From assembly GCF_023734775.1 (NCBI RefSeq), contig NZ_AP025732.1:2672501-2736500 (forward strand): DNA of 64,000 bases, given 5' to 3'. Of this stretch, positions 9,181 to 18,713 are shown in pieces (positions within the stretch are counted from its first letter, which is position 1; the number at the start of each line of letters is the position of its first letter). Below the pieces are notes generated by a model. It was not told where the DNA came from. It saw only the letters and a program-made list of their open reading frames with translations, and searched no databases. A program made the translations under genes and the position numbers. This DNA is from Nostoc cf. commune SO-36. Its GTDB lineage: Bacteria; Cyanobacteriota; Cyanobacteriia; Cyanobacteriales; Nostocaceae.

Positions 9181-9208
9181 GACACTAAATTTTGGTAGTT
9201 GTACGTTT

Positions 9209-9277
9209 TTTGTCATTTGTCAGTTGTCTTTTGTCCTTTACAAATGACCAATGACAAATGACAAATGACCAATAACC
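9209..9277. repeat. STRR tandem repeats (CAAATGA/TTTGTC type)
   Basis: The spacer between sufE and the hydrolase consists of heptamer-like units, TTTGTCATTTGTC followed by CAAATGACCAATGACAAATGACAAATGACC. The two halves are complementary and can fold into a hairpin. This resembles the short tandemly repeated repetitive (STRR) sequences of heterocystous cyanobacteria. Confidence 0.7.
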
Positions 9278-9281
9278 AAGT

Positions 9282-9722
9282 TTAGCTAGGCAAATCTAAC
9301 TTACATTCCAATGCTTTCTTTTGCATGGTTTTAAAAATATTGTAAAATCCATTAGCACGGGAAGGTGTCAGGCTAACGTTTAAACCTGTTTCTTGAATAA
9401 AATCTGGGGTAAGTTGGACAATCTCACTTGGCGTTAGTCCCTGCAATCCTTCAACCAGAAGCCCTACCAAACCTTTGGTTAACTGGGAATCAGACTCGCC
9501 CTGAAACACAACTTTACCGTCATCCAAAGCTGCGGTGATAAAAACTTGAGACACGCAACCAGGAACTTTATTTTCGGGTAATTTCTCCGCTTCTGGGAAC
9601 TCATTGAGCTTCTGAGCGTACCAGATTAGCTGTTCGTAGCGTCGCTTCGGTTCGGAAGCGCGTTGAAAGCGCTGGACAATTTTAGCGAGCGCAGGTGGCA
9701 AAGAATCTAGAGTTGAGGACAT
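9282..9722 (-). CDS. sufE: SufE family sulfur-acceptor protein
   Basis: This 146-residue protein matches the SufE/CsdE fold over its length. The persulfide-accepting cysteine is in KVPGCVSQVF near residue 55, and the N-terminus has the family pattern YEQLIWYAQKLNEFPE. SufE takes sulfane sulfur from the cysteine desulfurase SufS and hands it to the SufBCD scaffold for iron-sulfur cluster assembly, important for photosystem I and ferredoxin. The gene is separated from the hydrolase upstream by a repeat array, so co-transcription is uncertain. Confidence 0.93.
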   Translation of the reverse strand: MSSTLDSLPPALAKIVQRFQRASEPKRRYEQLIWYAQKLNEFPEAEKLPENKVPGCVSQVFITAALDDGKVVFQGESDSQLTKGLVGLLVEGLQGLTPSEIVQLTPDFIQETGLNVSLTPSRANGFYNIFKTMQKKALECKLDLPS

Positions 9723-10146
9723 AACAGAAGCTGCAAATGATCGGTCTTACCTTGAGTGTAAATTATCTTTAGAGCGATGCCTACGGCGGGCTGCGCCTAC
9801 GCACGCGCCTCTTGTTCACTTTGGCATTATGAAGCTTGCCATTACTGAACCATTACTGAATATAATTTATAATTAGATATTTTATTACTTTGTAGCATAT
9901 TCTCCGCGTCCCTCTGCGCTTACCTTCTCTACGAGACGCCTTGCGAATGCGTTCCTCCGCGCTCAAATTTCAACCCTCAATTCTCCACGATTCGACAATT
10001 CGATGCCTACGGCTGGGTGCGTCTATGCGTTTACAAAATTAGCTGCAAGTTCATTAAACTAAGCAGCTAGATAATTATCAACAATTAAAAATTAAAAATC
10101 AAAAAAAAATTCTGATTTTTAATTTTTAACTTCTCTCCCTTAGCGA
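9723..10146. other. Spacer with dispersed palindromic and CTCTGCG-type repeats
   Basis: No gene is visible. Segments at 9775-9815 and 10000-10033 (GATGCCTACGGC, GCGTCTATGCG type) are palindromic repeat debris. The stretch 9900-9992 (TCTCCGCGTCCCTCTGCGCTTACC ... ACCCTCAATTCTCCACGATT, with interruptions) is similar to 15960-16036. A terminator hairpin ends the spacer. Confidence 0.5.
10085..10129 (-). terminator. Hairpin terminator of the RRM-protein gene
   Basis: A perfect 17-bp AT-rich inverted repeat (10085-10101 with 10113-10129) with an 11-base loop lies 17 bases after the stop codon. It is unusually long and AT-only except for one pair. Confidence 0.6.
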
Positions 10147-10653
10147 TTAATTCGTAGTTTGTGCAGCTAACATCTGCTTCAGCTTTTCTAATTCCGAAGC
10201 CCAACGAGGATCTGGACGAATAGCGTCTGAATCGGTGGTTGTGGTGCTGGTTTCACGAGAACCACCGCCGCCACTGCTGCCACGACGAGGTTTCTTAGAG
10301 CTTTTCTCACGACGGCTACCTTCTCTAGTAGGCATAGGAGTAGGGGTACTACTAGCAGCAGTAACTGGTTTGGGAGCTTGCTCGTCGCCCTCTTCACCCT
10401 TTGTCCGAGGTAATGCCTTTTCTAGCTTAATGGGAGTGTCTTTGAACATCTGACCATTATACTTTTCAATAATTTCGTCAGCTTGTTCGTCATTGTTGAC
10501 TGTAAGAAAACCGAAACCACGGCATTTGCCGGTTTTGCGGTCTTTAATTAATTTAGTAGTTACAGCATCACCTTCTGCTGCAAAAACTGCTTGCAGATCT
10601 TGACGATCTATTTCATCTTTAGGCAAATTACCTATATATAGGCGAATGGACAT
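10147..10653 (-). CDS. RNA-binding protein with one RRM domain
   Basis: The 168-residue protein has one N-terminal RRM (about residues 1-80) with RNP2 LYIGNL and RNP1 CRGFGFLTV. A low-complexity tail is rich in Pro, Thr, Ser, Arg and Gly (about 88-140) with a short GGGGS stretch, and a helical end (WASELEKLKQMLA) follows. The cyanobacterial Rbp family binds RNA and is often cold-induced; this member has a longer tail than the classic glycine-rich Rbp proteins. The ribosome site CTGGAGGT lies 8 bases before the ATG. The leader may be long, since the next upstream gene is more than 600 bases away. Confidence 0.92.
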   Translation of the reverse strand: MSIRLYIGNLPKDEIDRQDLQAVFAAEGDAVTTKLIKDRKTGKCRGFGFLTVNNDEQADEIIEKYNGQMFKDTPIKLEKALPRTKGEEGDEQAPKPVTAASSTPTPMPTREGSRREKSSKKPRRGSSGGGGSRETSTTTTDSDAIRPDPRWASELEKLKQMLAAQTTN

Positions 10654-11067
10654 GAACTATACCTCCAGAGTTGAATGAACATGGCAAGGCAAGAAAACAA
10701 TCAGTTAGCTTTGGCTTTTAAATAGATGCTATTGACCAAGACTGCCATCAACCAATTTTTTTTGCTCGAAACTGTCAACTTATATAACAATACAGTTTTT
10801 AGTCGGGATCAAGCTTGTTTAATCCAAAAGCCCACACTATGGCGAGCTAATAACACCTTAATTCTAAGAATTGTAAATTTAATAGCCTATTGCCTGCTAA
10901 AGTACACGCTTTTTTCCATGACCTTTTTCGCAGAATCTAATACCATTCCTTACATTACCACGGTATTTTCTACGTAGCTAGTTTAGCGCATACATTTCCG
11001 ACTTTAGTTTTACTACATCGTAACATAAAACACATTTTTTCTGTAAGGGAGAATATTTTGAAACAAA

Positions 11068-11086
11068 AACCAGCCAGTGGCTGGTT
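11068..11086 (-). terminator. Possible terminator hairpin downstream of the M48-like gene
   Basis: A near-perfect palindrome AACCAGCCAGTGGCTGGTT is followed on the minus strand by TTTTTGTTTC. It lies about 220 bases after the M48-like gene, the only upstream minus-strand unit. Confidence 0.4.
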
Positions 11087-11249
11087 AATTTGCTGCTGTG
11101 TTGGGAGGAAAAAAGGTATGTAGCAGGGGAAAAGCATCCAAATTCACAACCAAGCTGTGGTGCTGAGTTATGTGGGGTGCTATTGTTTGTGTAAATAAAT
11201 GTAACATTTGTTAAGAAAACCTGCAACTTTTGTTTACATTCTGATTTGT

Positions 11250-11300
11250 CTTTTGTCTTTTGTCCTTTGTCCTTTGTCCTTTGCTAATGACCAATGACCA
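11250..11300. repeat. STRR tandem repeats (TTTGTCC type)
   Basis: Units of TTTGTCTTTTGTCCTTTGTCC are followed by GACCAATGACCAATGAC at the 3' end of the M48-like gene. It is the same family as the array at 9209-9277. Confidence 0.65.
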
Positions 11301-11304
11301 ATGA

Positions 11305-13573
11305 CTAACCAGTGAGAAAAACGTATGCGCCCAAAGCCTGTGCTGCAACTGCCAAAAAAGTAGACCAAATGGGATGAGGGCTATTAATGGTTTTACCACT
11401 TTGAGTTTCTAGGGTTTGGATATCGATCCAAGGTGTTGCTCCTCGCCGGAACCAACCAGTGACGATAATTTGCCGACCGATTAGATCCTGGTGATTGACT
11501 GACTGTCCTAGCCAAGAAATGTGGTGTAATTTCAGCAAACCCGCGCTGGATTGGAAGATTAAATCTTGCGCTAGGGAGTTGTTAGTGCCTTGACGACCTA
11601 ATAGTTTGCCCACCAAACGCACGCTGATGCTGTCGATGGGTAAGGCAGAAGGGTTAGATAACAGGTTGGGTAAGCTGTCATCAGTTTGCACGGTGGCCGG
11701 TTTAATATCGGGAAAGAAAGAATTAATCCGCATCAGTGTACCGATGCTAAAGCCAATCAGAAGGCAGCCTGTAATGAAAGACCAATCTTCATATATCCAC
11801 TTTAGATTTAAAAACTTGAGTGCGAATGCTAGTTGCCAGGTTAGCCAGACTAAAGCTGCAAACAAAACCCCTAGAGGAATTCCCAACCAGGGAGCGATTT
11901 GTAATAAGAAAGACTGACGTTTAACCTTTGATGGCTCGCTTGCAAAATGCAGTTCGGTGTCTAAATGCCAGTGACGGGCTATTTGGCAAAGACGTTGGAT
12001 GCGATCGCCCATTAACGGATGGGTGTTATTAATCGTAAACCATCGGCGATAGGGGTTGGCAGTATCCCACTTCAAAAAGGCTTCAAAAGATAGATTGCTG
12101 GCAATAGTGCCTAAAGCAAGGCTTTGCTGGTAGCTGACTGGTGTCAGGAGATTTAAGCTTTCTAGTTGCCAACTCGTCTCTTCCTCTTTTTGGATATCAG
12201 CGGCAATGCCAATGGCGATTTTGAGTAAAGCGCGAATCAGAGCATTGGGATTACCAGTAATTTCAGCTGCGACGCGATCGCTATAATAAAGTCGCAACCG
12301 CGACAACCACAATGCAGTCCCAGTCAGCAAACACCAAACTCCATAAATTAGACTTGTCAGAATGGTGACTGGCAAGCGCCAAATTTTCGCTGATATTTTG
12401 TCTCCCAACTGCGACACTTGCTGATATAACTTATGAGCTGGTAATGTCACCAGCAGCAACAAAGACATCACAGCAAAATCCCAGTGAGCAATATGCCCTA
12501 GCTGTGTGGCGTAGATAATGGCGATTTCATCATCTGCCAGCTGTTCTAATAGCCCTTGACTGACAACAATCCTGGCATTACGTGGTAAGCTACCATAAGT
12601 CAGGATAATTGGTGCAGCCATTGGTAAAATCCGCAGTTTAGGTAACGGCCAGTGCCGTTGTTGGCAACAACGTTGTAGCACCCGGACAGCTTCGCGGCTG
12701 TGGGTATTCAGTACATCTTTAGGAAATTCTCGCTGACCATAGAAGTTTGCCAGTAGTATATCCAGCAACCAAGGTGATACTGCGATTAAAATCACCAATA
12801 CTATTAGCAACAATTTAGTCGGATCGCGGTATAAAAACTGCAACGGCTCCAAATAAGGTAGTCTAACTAAAGTCTGGTTGATAAATCCCATTGCTAACTT
12901 GAGGATTTCTCGCATCACCCAAAACAAAGCGATGAATGTTCCTGCTGACAGTAGCCGTAAGGGAATTAATTTTGGTTTACGTAGTGGTTGCCATGCTCTA
13001 GCGCGTTGTGCTTGCCGCCAATAAATAACACCGAACAATTTGGCTTGGGTGCGGGTAACAGAACCCATGAAGCCATTTAAGGGTGCAGCAGGTGGTGGTG
13101 GCGGTGGTGTTGCTAATGTAGCTTTGAGTCTAGGTAGTGGAACCATCTGCGGGATATCGTCGCTTTTGGTTTCTATTACTTGATCATTCGGTTTTTCCTC
13201 TAATGTAGGAGTTTCCGGGGGAGGAACTGGAGGAGAATCTGGGGTTGAATTCTCAAAGGCAACAAATCCAGTTTCGACTTTTTTTGGTTCTTGATCTGGT
13301 TTTTTACGTTTTGTCAGGTGTTCGAGAGCGCGTTTTGCCCACTCTTGGACTTGCGGATTGTTACTCTCAATCAGATTCTGGGAAATAGCGATCGCATTAG
13401 CAACTTCGCCAGTGCGAGCATAAGCCATCACTAAACCAACCTTGGCTTGTAAGCTAGCAGTACCATTGTGTGCTGCTAGCAATAGGTTCTAGTTGAGCGA
13501 TCGCTGTTTGGTAATTTCCTTGCTTGAGGGCAATTAAACCAGCCTCCAAAGACGGTTTGGCATGTGAAGGCAT
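11305..13573 (-). CDS. M48 (HtpX-like) membrane protein with TPR-like N-terminus; degenerate metal site; frameshifted near 13475
   Basis: The long frame 13482-11305 (725 codons) continues a better start at ATG 13573 (MPSHAKPSLEAGLIALKQG) in another frame; removing one base near 13471-13480 joins them through ...QLEPIA-AHNGTASLQAKVG. The N-terminus is a TPR-like pair of helices, then a Pro-rich linker (about 100-150), two or more membrane segments, and an M48/HtpX-like domain. The zinc motif is not intact: where HExxH is expected the protein reads TQLGHIAHWD, so the first His and the Glu are lost. Further membrane segments and a final beta-rich domain follow. It may be a pseudoprotease or chaperone-like membrane protein. 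The single indel is more likely sequence error than decay. Confidence 0.75.
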
Positions 13574-13679
13574 ACAAATTCTGGCACTCCAATCTCTTCT
13601 AGGTGATCCACGTTTGTGCAAAAGCGCGAACCTCGGATGCCGTGGAACTCAACCGCACTCAAGTTTTGTTTGTCAAGTG

Positions 13680-13776
13680 AATGATAAAGATTGAATCCAA
13701 GAGTCAGGAGTCAGAATTCAGTTAGCTCTTTTGTAGGACTAACTCTGAATTCTGGATTCTGAATTCTGTATTCTTC
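13680..13776. repeat. STRR-like repeat cluster (CTGAATTCT type)
   Basis: The spacer after prfC contains GAGTCAGGAGTCAGAATTCAG and, 30 bases on, CTCTGAATTCTGGATTCTGAATTCTG. The halves are complementary and could form a terminator-like hairpin for prfC (minus strand). Confidence 0.5.
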
Positions 13777-13777
13777 T

Positions 13778-15406
13778 TCATTCCTCCACTGGTTGTTGAC
13801 TAGAAAATACTGGAGCGATCGCGCTTAATTTTAACTCTGGATAGTCGCCCAGTAACTGTTGACAATTCCATTCATTGCGGAATAGCAACACAGGGCGTCC
13901 CATACTGTCTTTAACTGTAGTGGTATTGAATATTCGTCCCACTTTTTCTAATGCTTCCCAACCACCCTCAACCCAACGGGCGACACTGTAGGGCAATAAA
14001 TCTAATATGGTTTCTACACCATACTCATTTTGTAAGCGAAACTGCACCACCTCGAATTGCAACTGACCCACCGCCGCCAAAATTGGATCGCGCTTGGCTT
14101 CATCAGTTGAATACATAATTTGTACAGCACCTTCTTCGCGCAATTCCGCAACGCCTTTTTGGAATTGTTTAGACTTCGAGGGGTTGGGATTCCTCAGAGA
14201 TGCGAACAGTTCCGGCGAAAAATACGGAATCCCCTCATATTCGAGCTTTTGTCCCGTGTAAATTGTATCCCCGATCGCAAAAACACCGGGATTGTTCAAA
14301 CCGATCACATCGCCAGGATAAGCCACATCAATAGATTCTCGCTCTTGGGCAAAGAGTTTTTGCGGGCGAGACAGACGGATAGGTTTACCAATGCGGGCGT
14401 GATTCACCATCATATCTTTTTCAAACTTACCAGTGCAAACCCGGATAAATGCGACGCGATCGCGGTGTTTCGGATCCATGTTCGCTTGCAGTTTGAAGAC
14501 AAACCCCGAAAATTCTGGGTATGTAGGGGCAACTTCGCCAACACTGCTGTAGTGAGAACCGGGTTTGAGGGCATAGTCGAGGAAATACTTGAGGAATAAC
14601 TCTACCCCAAAGTTAGTCATGGCGCTACCAAAGAACACAGGCGTCATTTTGCCTTCGTGTATCAACTGTAAATCTAGCTCTGGCCCAACTCCATCTAACA
14701 GTTCCAGATCATTTTTCAGTTGGTGGTACAGGCTTTGTTCTAGCTGTTCTTCTATTCTTGGATCGCCTAATTCGACTACCGTATCACGGGCTTCTCGGCT
14801 GCCGTGGGCGCTGCGTTCAAACAAGTGAATTTGTTGCTTGTGTCGATCAAAAACACCTTTAAAGCGATCGCCCATACCAATCGGCCAATTTACCGCATAG
14901 GTTTGCAATCCCAATTCTTGCTCAATTTCATCTAACAATTCCAGAGGTTCCCTTCCTGGGCGATCGAGCTTGTTGATAAATGTAAAAATTGGAATACCGC
15001 GCAACTTACACACTTCAAACAATTTGCGTGTTTGGGGTTCCAAACCTTTTGCCGCATCAATTAACATTACTGCATTATCGGCGGCGGCGAGGGTGCGATA
15101 AGTATCTTCACTGAAATCTTGGTGTCCGGGAGTGTCTAATAAATTTATTTGACAATTCTGGTATTCAAATTGCAACACTGTGGAGGTAATGGAAATACCC
15201 CGTTGTTGCTCCATAGCCATCCAGTCAGAGGTTGCCTTACGCTGTGCCCGTCGCGCCTTAACCGCCCCAGCTTCGTGAATTGCACCTCCGTACAGTAGCA
15301 GCTTTTCTGTTAATGTAGTTTTACCCGCATCAGGGTGAGAAATAATCGCAAAATTGCGGCGAAGTTCAACTGCTTGAATAAGTTCAGACTGAAGTTCAGT
15401 AGACAT
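13778..15406 (-). CDS. prfC: Peptide chain release factor 3
   Basis: The 542-residue translational GTPase matches RF3. G1 is HPDAGKTTL (about 24-32), the switch II motif is DTPGHQDF (about 92-99), the guanine motif is NKLD (about 145-148), and the RF3-specific C-terminal domain spans about residues 390-530. RF3 recycles RF1/RF2 from the ribosome after peptide release. Its presence is variable among bacteria but common in cyanobacteria. Both ends look complete. Confidence 0.97.
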   Translation of the reverse strand: MSTELQSELIQAVELRRNFAIISHPDAGKTTLTEKLLLYGGAIHEAGAVKARRAQRKATSDWMAMEQQRGISITSTVLQFEYQNCQINLLDTPGHQDFSEDTYRTLAAADNAVMLIDAAKGLEPQTRKLFEVCKLRGIPIFTFINKLDRPGREPLELLDEIEQELGLQTYAVNWPIGMGDRFKGVFDRHKQQIHLFERSAHGSREARDTVVELGDPRIEEQLEQSLYHQLKNDLELLDGVGPELDLQLIHEGKMTPVFFGSAMTNFGVELFLKYFLDYALKPGSHYSSVGEVAPTYPEFSGFVFKLQANMDPKHRDRVAFIRVCTGKFEKDMMVNHARIGKPIRLSRPQKLFAQERESIDVAYPGDVIGLNNPGVFAIGDTIYTGQKLEYEGIPYFSPELFASLRNPNPSKSKQFQKGVAELREEGAVQIMYSTDEAKRDPILAAVGQLQFEVVQFRLQNEYGVETILDLLPYSVARWVEGGWEALEKVGRIFNTTTVKDSMGRPVLLFRNEWNCQQLLGDYPELKLSAIAPVFSSQQPVEE

Positions 15407-15528
15407 AAATGTATTTGTTTGTTAGCTAGCTTAATTTTTTAACTCTGGTAAGTCTTTTAATCTTAAGACAACGATGCTCGTGATAGGGTCGTAATATAAC
15501 CAACAATCTGACCAAATAGGAGAAAGCA

Positions 15529-15888
15529 ATGTACGACACAGATAAGCGAAAGCTTTTATCCGCCTTGTCTCATGGATCCATTTTTCTCAGCACGACATTG
15601 GTATCTGTAGGTATACCTATCGCCGTACTCTTTGTATCTGATGATCCTGTTGTTAAAGAAAACGCCAAAGAATCCATTAATTTCCACTTTAATGTCTGGC
15701 TTTATGGAGGAATTCTGGGAGCGCTGTTTTTTCTATTCGGTTGGTTAGTGTTACCTCTATTATTGCTGGGGCCATTAGCCGGTCTGGGATATCTATTACA
15801 TTGGGGATTAACAATTTGGGCGCTCATCAAAGTTTTCAGCAATCCTGATATACCCTTCCGTTATCCTTATATTTTCCGAGTTTTTTAA
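15529..15888 (+). CDS. DUF4870 domain membrane protein
   Basis: This 119-residue protein has three to four hydrophobic segments (about 10-35, 55-75, 77-100) and the DUF4870 pattern: KRKLLSALSHGS at the start, VVKENAKESINFHFNVWLY in the middle, and a final LIKVFSNPDIPFRYP. The family is widespread in bacteria as small integral membrane proteins with no established function. A good ribosome site, TAGGAGAAAG, lies 6 bases before the ATG. It is divergent from prfC and alone in its unit. Confidence 0.87.
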   Translation: MYDTDKRKLLSALSHGSIFLSTTLVSVGIPIAVLFVSDDPVVKENAKESINFHFNVWLYGGILGALFFLFGWLVLPLLLLGPLAGLGYLLHWGLTIWALIKVFSNPDIPFRYPYIFRVF

Positions 15889-16278
15889 TGAGTATTGGGG
15901 ATGGGGCATTGGTAATTGTCAGGTATTTGCTACTAAATACAAAATTTCATGAATTAGTAGCGAATTCTCTGCGTGCCTCTGCGTTTACCTCTGCGCCACT
16001 TTGCGTTTAAATTTACACCCTCAATTCGCCACGATTTTGCCAACAGACAGTCTTATCATTTTGAATTTTGAATTGCTTACTTATGTTGTTTTTTTTCCAG
16101 CCCGTCGGATAGATGCAACCAAGCTGTAGAATACAAAATTGCCCTACAACTTGATTAAGAGTAGGGCAAAGGACAGTTAAGCACTGTTTGTAGTCTGTCT
16201 GACGGCAGGAAAATTTTAGCCTGCTTTTGTGACGCTTTATTTTGTGTCCATTTGCGTTGTTTTTCTTCATAAAATTTT
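15889..16278. other. Spacer upstream of hemB with CTCTGCG-type repeat and small hairpins
   Basis: No gene is visible. At 15960-16036 lies a repeat (TCTCTGCGTGCCTCTGCGTTTACC, ending ACCCTCAATTCGCCACGATT, with an interruption) that resembles the one at 9900-9992. A 7-bp hairpin GCCCTAC/GTAGGGC occupies 16141-16167. The hemB promoter should lie in the last 100 bases. Confidence 0.5.
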
Positions 16279-17259
16279 ATGTTTCCTACACACCGCCCCC
16301 GTCGTCTGCGTACTCATCCTCAACTGCGCCGGATGGTTCGTGAAACTGTTTTAACAACAAGCGATTTAATTTACCCACTATTTGCTGTACCGGGTGAGGG
16401 AATCGCCAACGAAGTAAAATCGATGCCCGGAGTCTACCAACTTTCGGTAGATAAAATTGTCGAAGAGGCAAAAGAAGTTTACGACTTAGGAATTCCTTCT
16501 ATTATTTTATTTGGGATTCCGGCTGATAAAGATGTGGATGCCACTGGCGCTTGGCATGATTGCGGTATCGTCCAAAAAGCTGCGACTGCGGTAAAAGCAG
16601 CAGTGCCAGATTTGATTGTAATTGCTGATACTTGTTTATGTGAGTATACCAGTCACGGTCATTGTGGTTATTTACAAGTCGGTGATTTAACGGGACGAGT
16701 TTTAAATGACCCAACTCTGGAATTGTTGAAAAAAACAGCAGTTTCTCAAGCGAAAGCCGGTGCCGATATCATTGCGCCTTCTGGGATGATGGATGGCTTT
16801 GTCCAGGCAATTCGTCAGGGTTTGGATGAAGCCGGATTTGAAGATACGCCAATTTTGTCTTATGCTGCTAAGTATGCTTCGGGTTATTATGGTCCATTTC
16901 GGGATGCAGCAGACTCGACACCGCAATTTGGGGACAGAAGGACTTACCAAATGGATCCAGGTAATGCCCGCGAAGCGATTAAAGAGATTGAATTGGATAT
17001 CGCTGAAGGTGCTGATATGCTCATGGTTAAACCAGCCTTGGCATACATGGATATTATCTGGCGGGTAAAGGAAGCGAGTAACTTACCAGTTGCCGCTTAC
17101 AATGTTTCCGGTGAGTATGCGATGGTGAAAGCTGCGGCTCTCAACGGTTGGATTGATGAGGAGCGTGTGGTTATGGAAACTTTAACTGGGTTTAAACGCG
17201 CTGGTGCAGACTTAATTTTGACCTACCATGCCAAAGATGCGGCACGATGGTTAAAGTAG
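16279..17259 (+). CDS. hemB: Delta-aminolevulinic acid dehydratase (porphobilinogen synthase)
   Basis: This 326-residue enzyme condenses two 5-aminolevulinate molecules to porphobilinogen, the common step towards chlorophyll, haem and phycobilins. The Schiff-base lysine is in [12 protein letters not shown] (about residue 252), the second active-site lysine in [17 protein letters not shown] (about 199), and the cysteine-rich metal-site region in [13 protein letters not shown] (about 119-131). The ATG at 16279 lies just after a T-rich stretch, and no strong ribosome site is visible. Length is normal. A hairpin follows the gene. Confidence 0.97.
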   Translation: MFPTHRPRRLRTHPQLRRMVRETVLTTSDLIYPLFAVPGEGIANEVKSMPGVYQLSVDKIVEEAKEVYDLGIPSIILFGIPADKDVDATGAWHDCGIVQKAATAVKAAVPDLIVIADTCLCEYTSHGHCGYLQVGDLTGRVLNDPTLELLKKTAVSQAKAGADIIAPSGMMDGFVQAIRQGLDEAGFEDTPILSYAAKYASGYYGPFRDAADSTPQFGDRRTYQMDPGNAREAIKEIELDIAEGADMLMVKPALAYMDIIWRVKEASNLPVAAYNVSGEYAMVKAAALNGWIDEERVVMETLTGFKRAGADLILTYHAKDAARWLK

Positions 17260-17288
17260 GATAAACGATTGAATAGTAATTTAATGGG

Positions 17289-17348
17289 AAATCTCACGCA
17301 GAAACATCCAGATGTAGAGTTGTGTTTTGGTGTTTGGGTGTGAGATTT
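17289..17348 (+). terminator. Possible terminator of hemB
   Basis: A 9-bp stem AAATCTCAC/GTGAGATTT (17289-17297 with 17340-17348) encloses a 42-base loop and is followed by TTGTATTTTTGG. The large loop weakens the call. Confidence 0.4.
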
Positions 17349-17562
17349 TTGTATTTTTGGTTTGGGTGGTGCAAAATTCCAAAAAATCATAAAACCGATA
17401 AAATCTAAATTAAATAGCTTTGATCTAGTTATGGCAACTACTCGCTCTATACTTGGGGCGGTTGGTTTAAAAAACCCAATCTCTAACTAGTGCGATCGCT
17501 CACCGTATTTGCGACAACAGCACGATAAAATTCTATAACCATAATCGTACAAAAAGGTCTAA

Positions 17563-18546
17563 ATGGCAGAAACACTATTCTTCAACGCCTTACGGGAAGC
17601 CATTGATGAAGAAATGGCGCGTGATTCCAGCGTATTCGTTCTCGGTGAAGATGTCGGGCACTATGGCGGTTCCTATAAAGTTACCAAAGACCTGTACCAA
17701 AAATATGGCGAACTCCGCATTCTAGACACCCCCATTGCTGAAAATAGCTTTACTGGGATGGCAGTGGGAGCCGCGATGACAGGGTTGCGTCCCATCATTG
17801 AAGGCATGAATATGGGCTTTTTACTGTTGGCCTTCAATCAAATATCCAACAACGCTGGGATGCTGCGCTATACTTCCGGCGGTAACTTTAAAATTCCGAT
17901 GGTAATTCGCGGCCCTGGCGGTGTCGGTAGGCAGCTAGGTGCAGAACATTCCCAACGATTAGAAACCTACTTTCAAGCTGTGCCAGGGTTGAAGATTGTT
18001 GCCTGCTCCACACCAAGAAACGCTAAAGGACTACTAAAATCCGCAATCCGCGATGATAATCCTGTGTTGTTCTTTGAACACGTTCTGCTTTACAACTTGA
18101 AAGAAGATTTACCAGAAGAAGAATATTTACTACCCCTAGATAAAGCAGAAATTGTGCGTGAGGGTAAAGATGTAACCATTATTACTTACTCGCGGATGCG
18201 GCATCATGTGCTGCAAGCGGTAAAAACTCTTGAAAAACAAGGATACGATCCAGAAGTTATCGATTTAATATCCCTCAAACCATTAGATTTTGATACCATC
18301 GGTGCATCAGTAAGAAAAACCCATAAAGTCATTGTTGTGGAAGAATCTATGCGAACTGCGGGTATTGGAGCAGAAGTTATCGCCTCAATCAACGATCGCT
18401 TATTCGATGAATTGGATGCGCCAGTACTACGACTTTCTTCCCAAGATATCCCCACACCTTACAACGGCAATCTGGAACGACTAACAATCATCCAACCAGA
18501 GCAAATAGTAGAAGCTGTGGAAAAAATGGTAGCTTTACGAGTCTAA
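17563..18546 (+). CDS. pdhB: Pyruvate dehydrogenase E1 component, beta subunit
   Basis: The 327-residue protein matches the transketolase-like beta subunit of the pyruvate dehydrogenase complex. Visible family segments are [18 protein letters not shown] near residue 27, [17 protein letters not shown] near 55, and [18 protein letters not shown] near 127; the C-terminal domain has [15 protein letters not shown]. With the alpha subunit and thiamine diphosphate it decarboxylates pyruvate and passes the acetyl group to E2. The alpha subunit is not adjacent, as is usual in cyanobacteria. Confidence 0.95.
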   Translation: MAETLFFNALREAIDEEMARDSSVFVLGEDVGHYGGSYKVTKDLYQKYGELRILDTPIAENSFTGMAVGAAMTGLRPIIEGMNMGFLLLAFNQISNNAGMLRYTSGGNFKIPMVIRGPGGVGRQLGAEHSQRLETYFQAVPGLKIVACSTPRNAKGLLKSAIRDDNPVLFFEHVLLYNLKEDLPEEEYLLPLDKAEIVREGKDVTIITYSRMRHHVLQAVKTLEKQGYDPEVIDLISLKPLDFDTIGASVRKTHKVIVVEESMRTAGIGAEVIASINDRLFDELDAPVLRLSSQDIPTPYNGNLERLTIIQPEQIVEAVEKMVALRV

Positions 18547-18662
18547 GGACTGGGACTGGGGACTGGGAAGATGAGGGAAGGGGGACAAGGGGAAATTATT
18601 TAATAAGTTTCTTCCTTGTCTCTTCCCAATGCCCAATGCCCAATGCCCAATGCCCAATGCCC
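18547..18662. repeat. STRR tandem repeats (CCCAATG and GGGACTG types)
   Basis: The pdhB-secD spacer holds GGACTGGGACTGGGGACTGGG and, at about 18627-18662, five head-to-tail copies of CCCAATG. The same heptamer occurs inverted at 21109-21145 and 29710-29775. Confidence 0.75.
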
Positions 18663-18713
18663 TAACTCTACAAAAGAACGCTATTATAGCCTTTGTCAGT
18701 TGCGAGTTATGGT

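Larger units (their letters stand above)
10654..11304. other. AT-rich spacer upstream of the RRM gene, with hairpin and STRR
   Basis: I see no convincing gene: the short open frames here have no family resemblance and no ribosome sites. It should contain the RRM-gene promoter and leader. A 9-bp hairpin at 11068-11086 (AACCAGCCA/TGGCTGGTT) is followed on the minus strand by TTTTTGTTTC and may be the terminator of the M48-like gene. A run of CTTTTGTC/CTTTGTC repeats lies at 11250-11283. Confidence 0.5.

Noticed and set aside
10726..10977. 83-codon open frame on the plus strand
   Set aside because: AT-rich spacer, no ribosome site, no family pattern, and low-complexity translation; more likely the promoter and leader area of the RRM gene.
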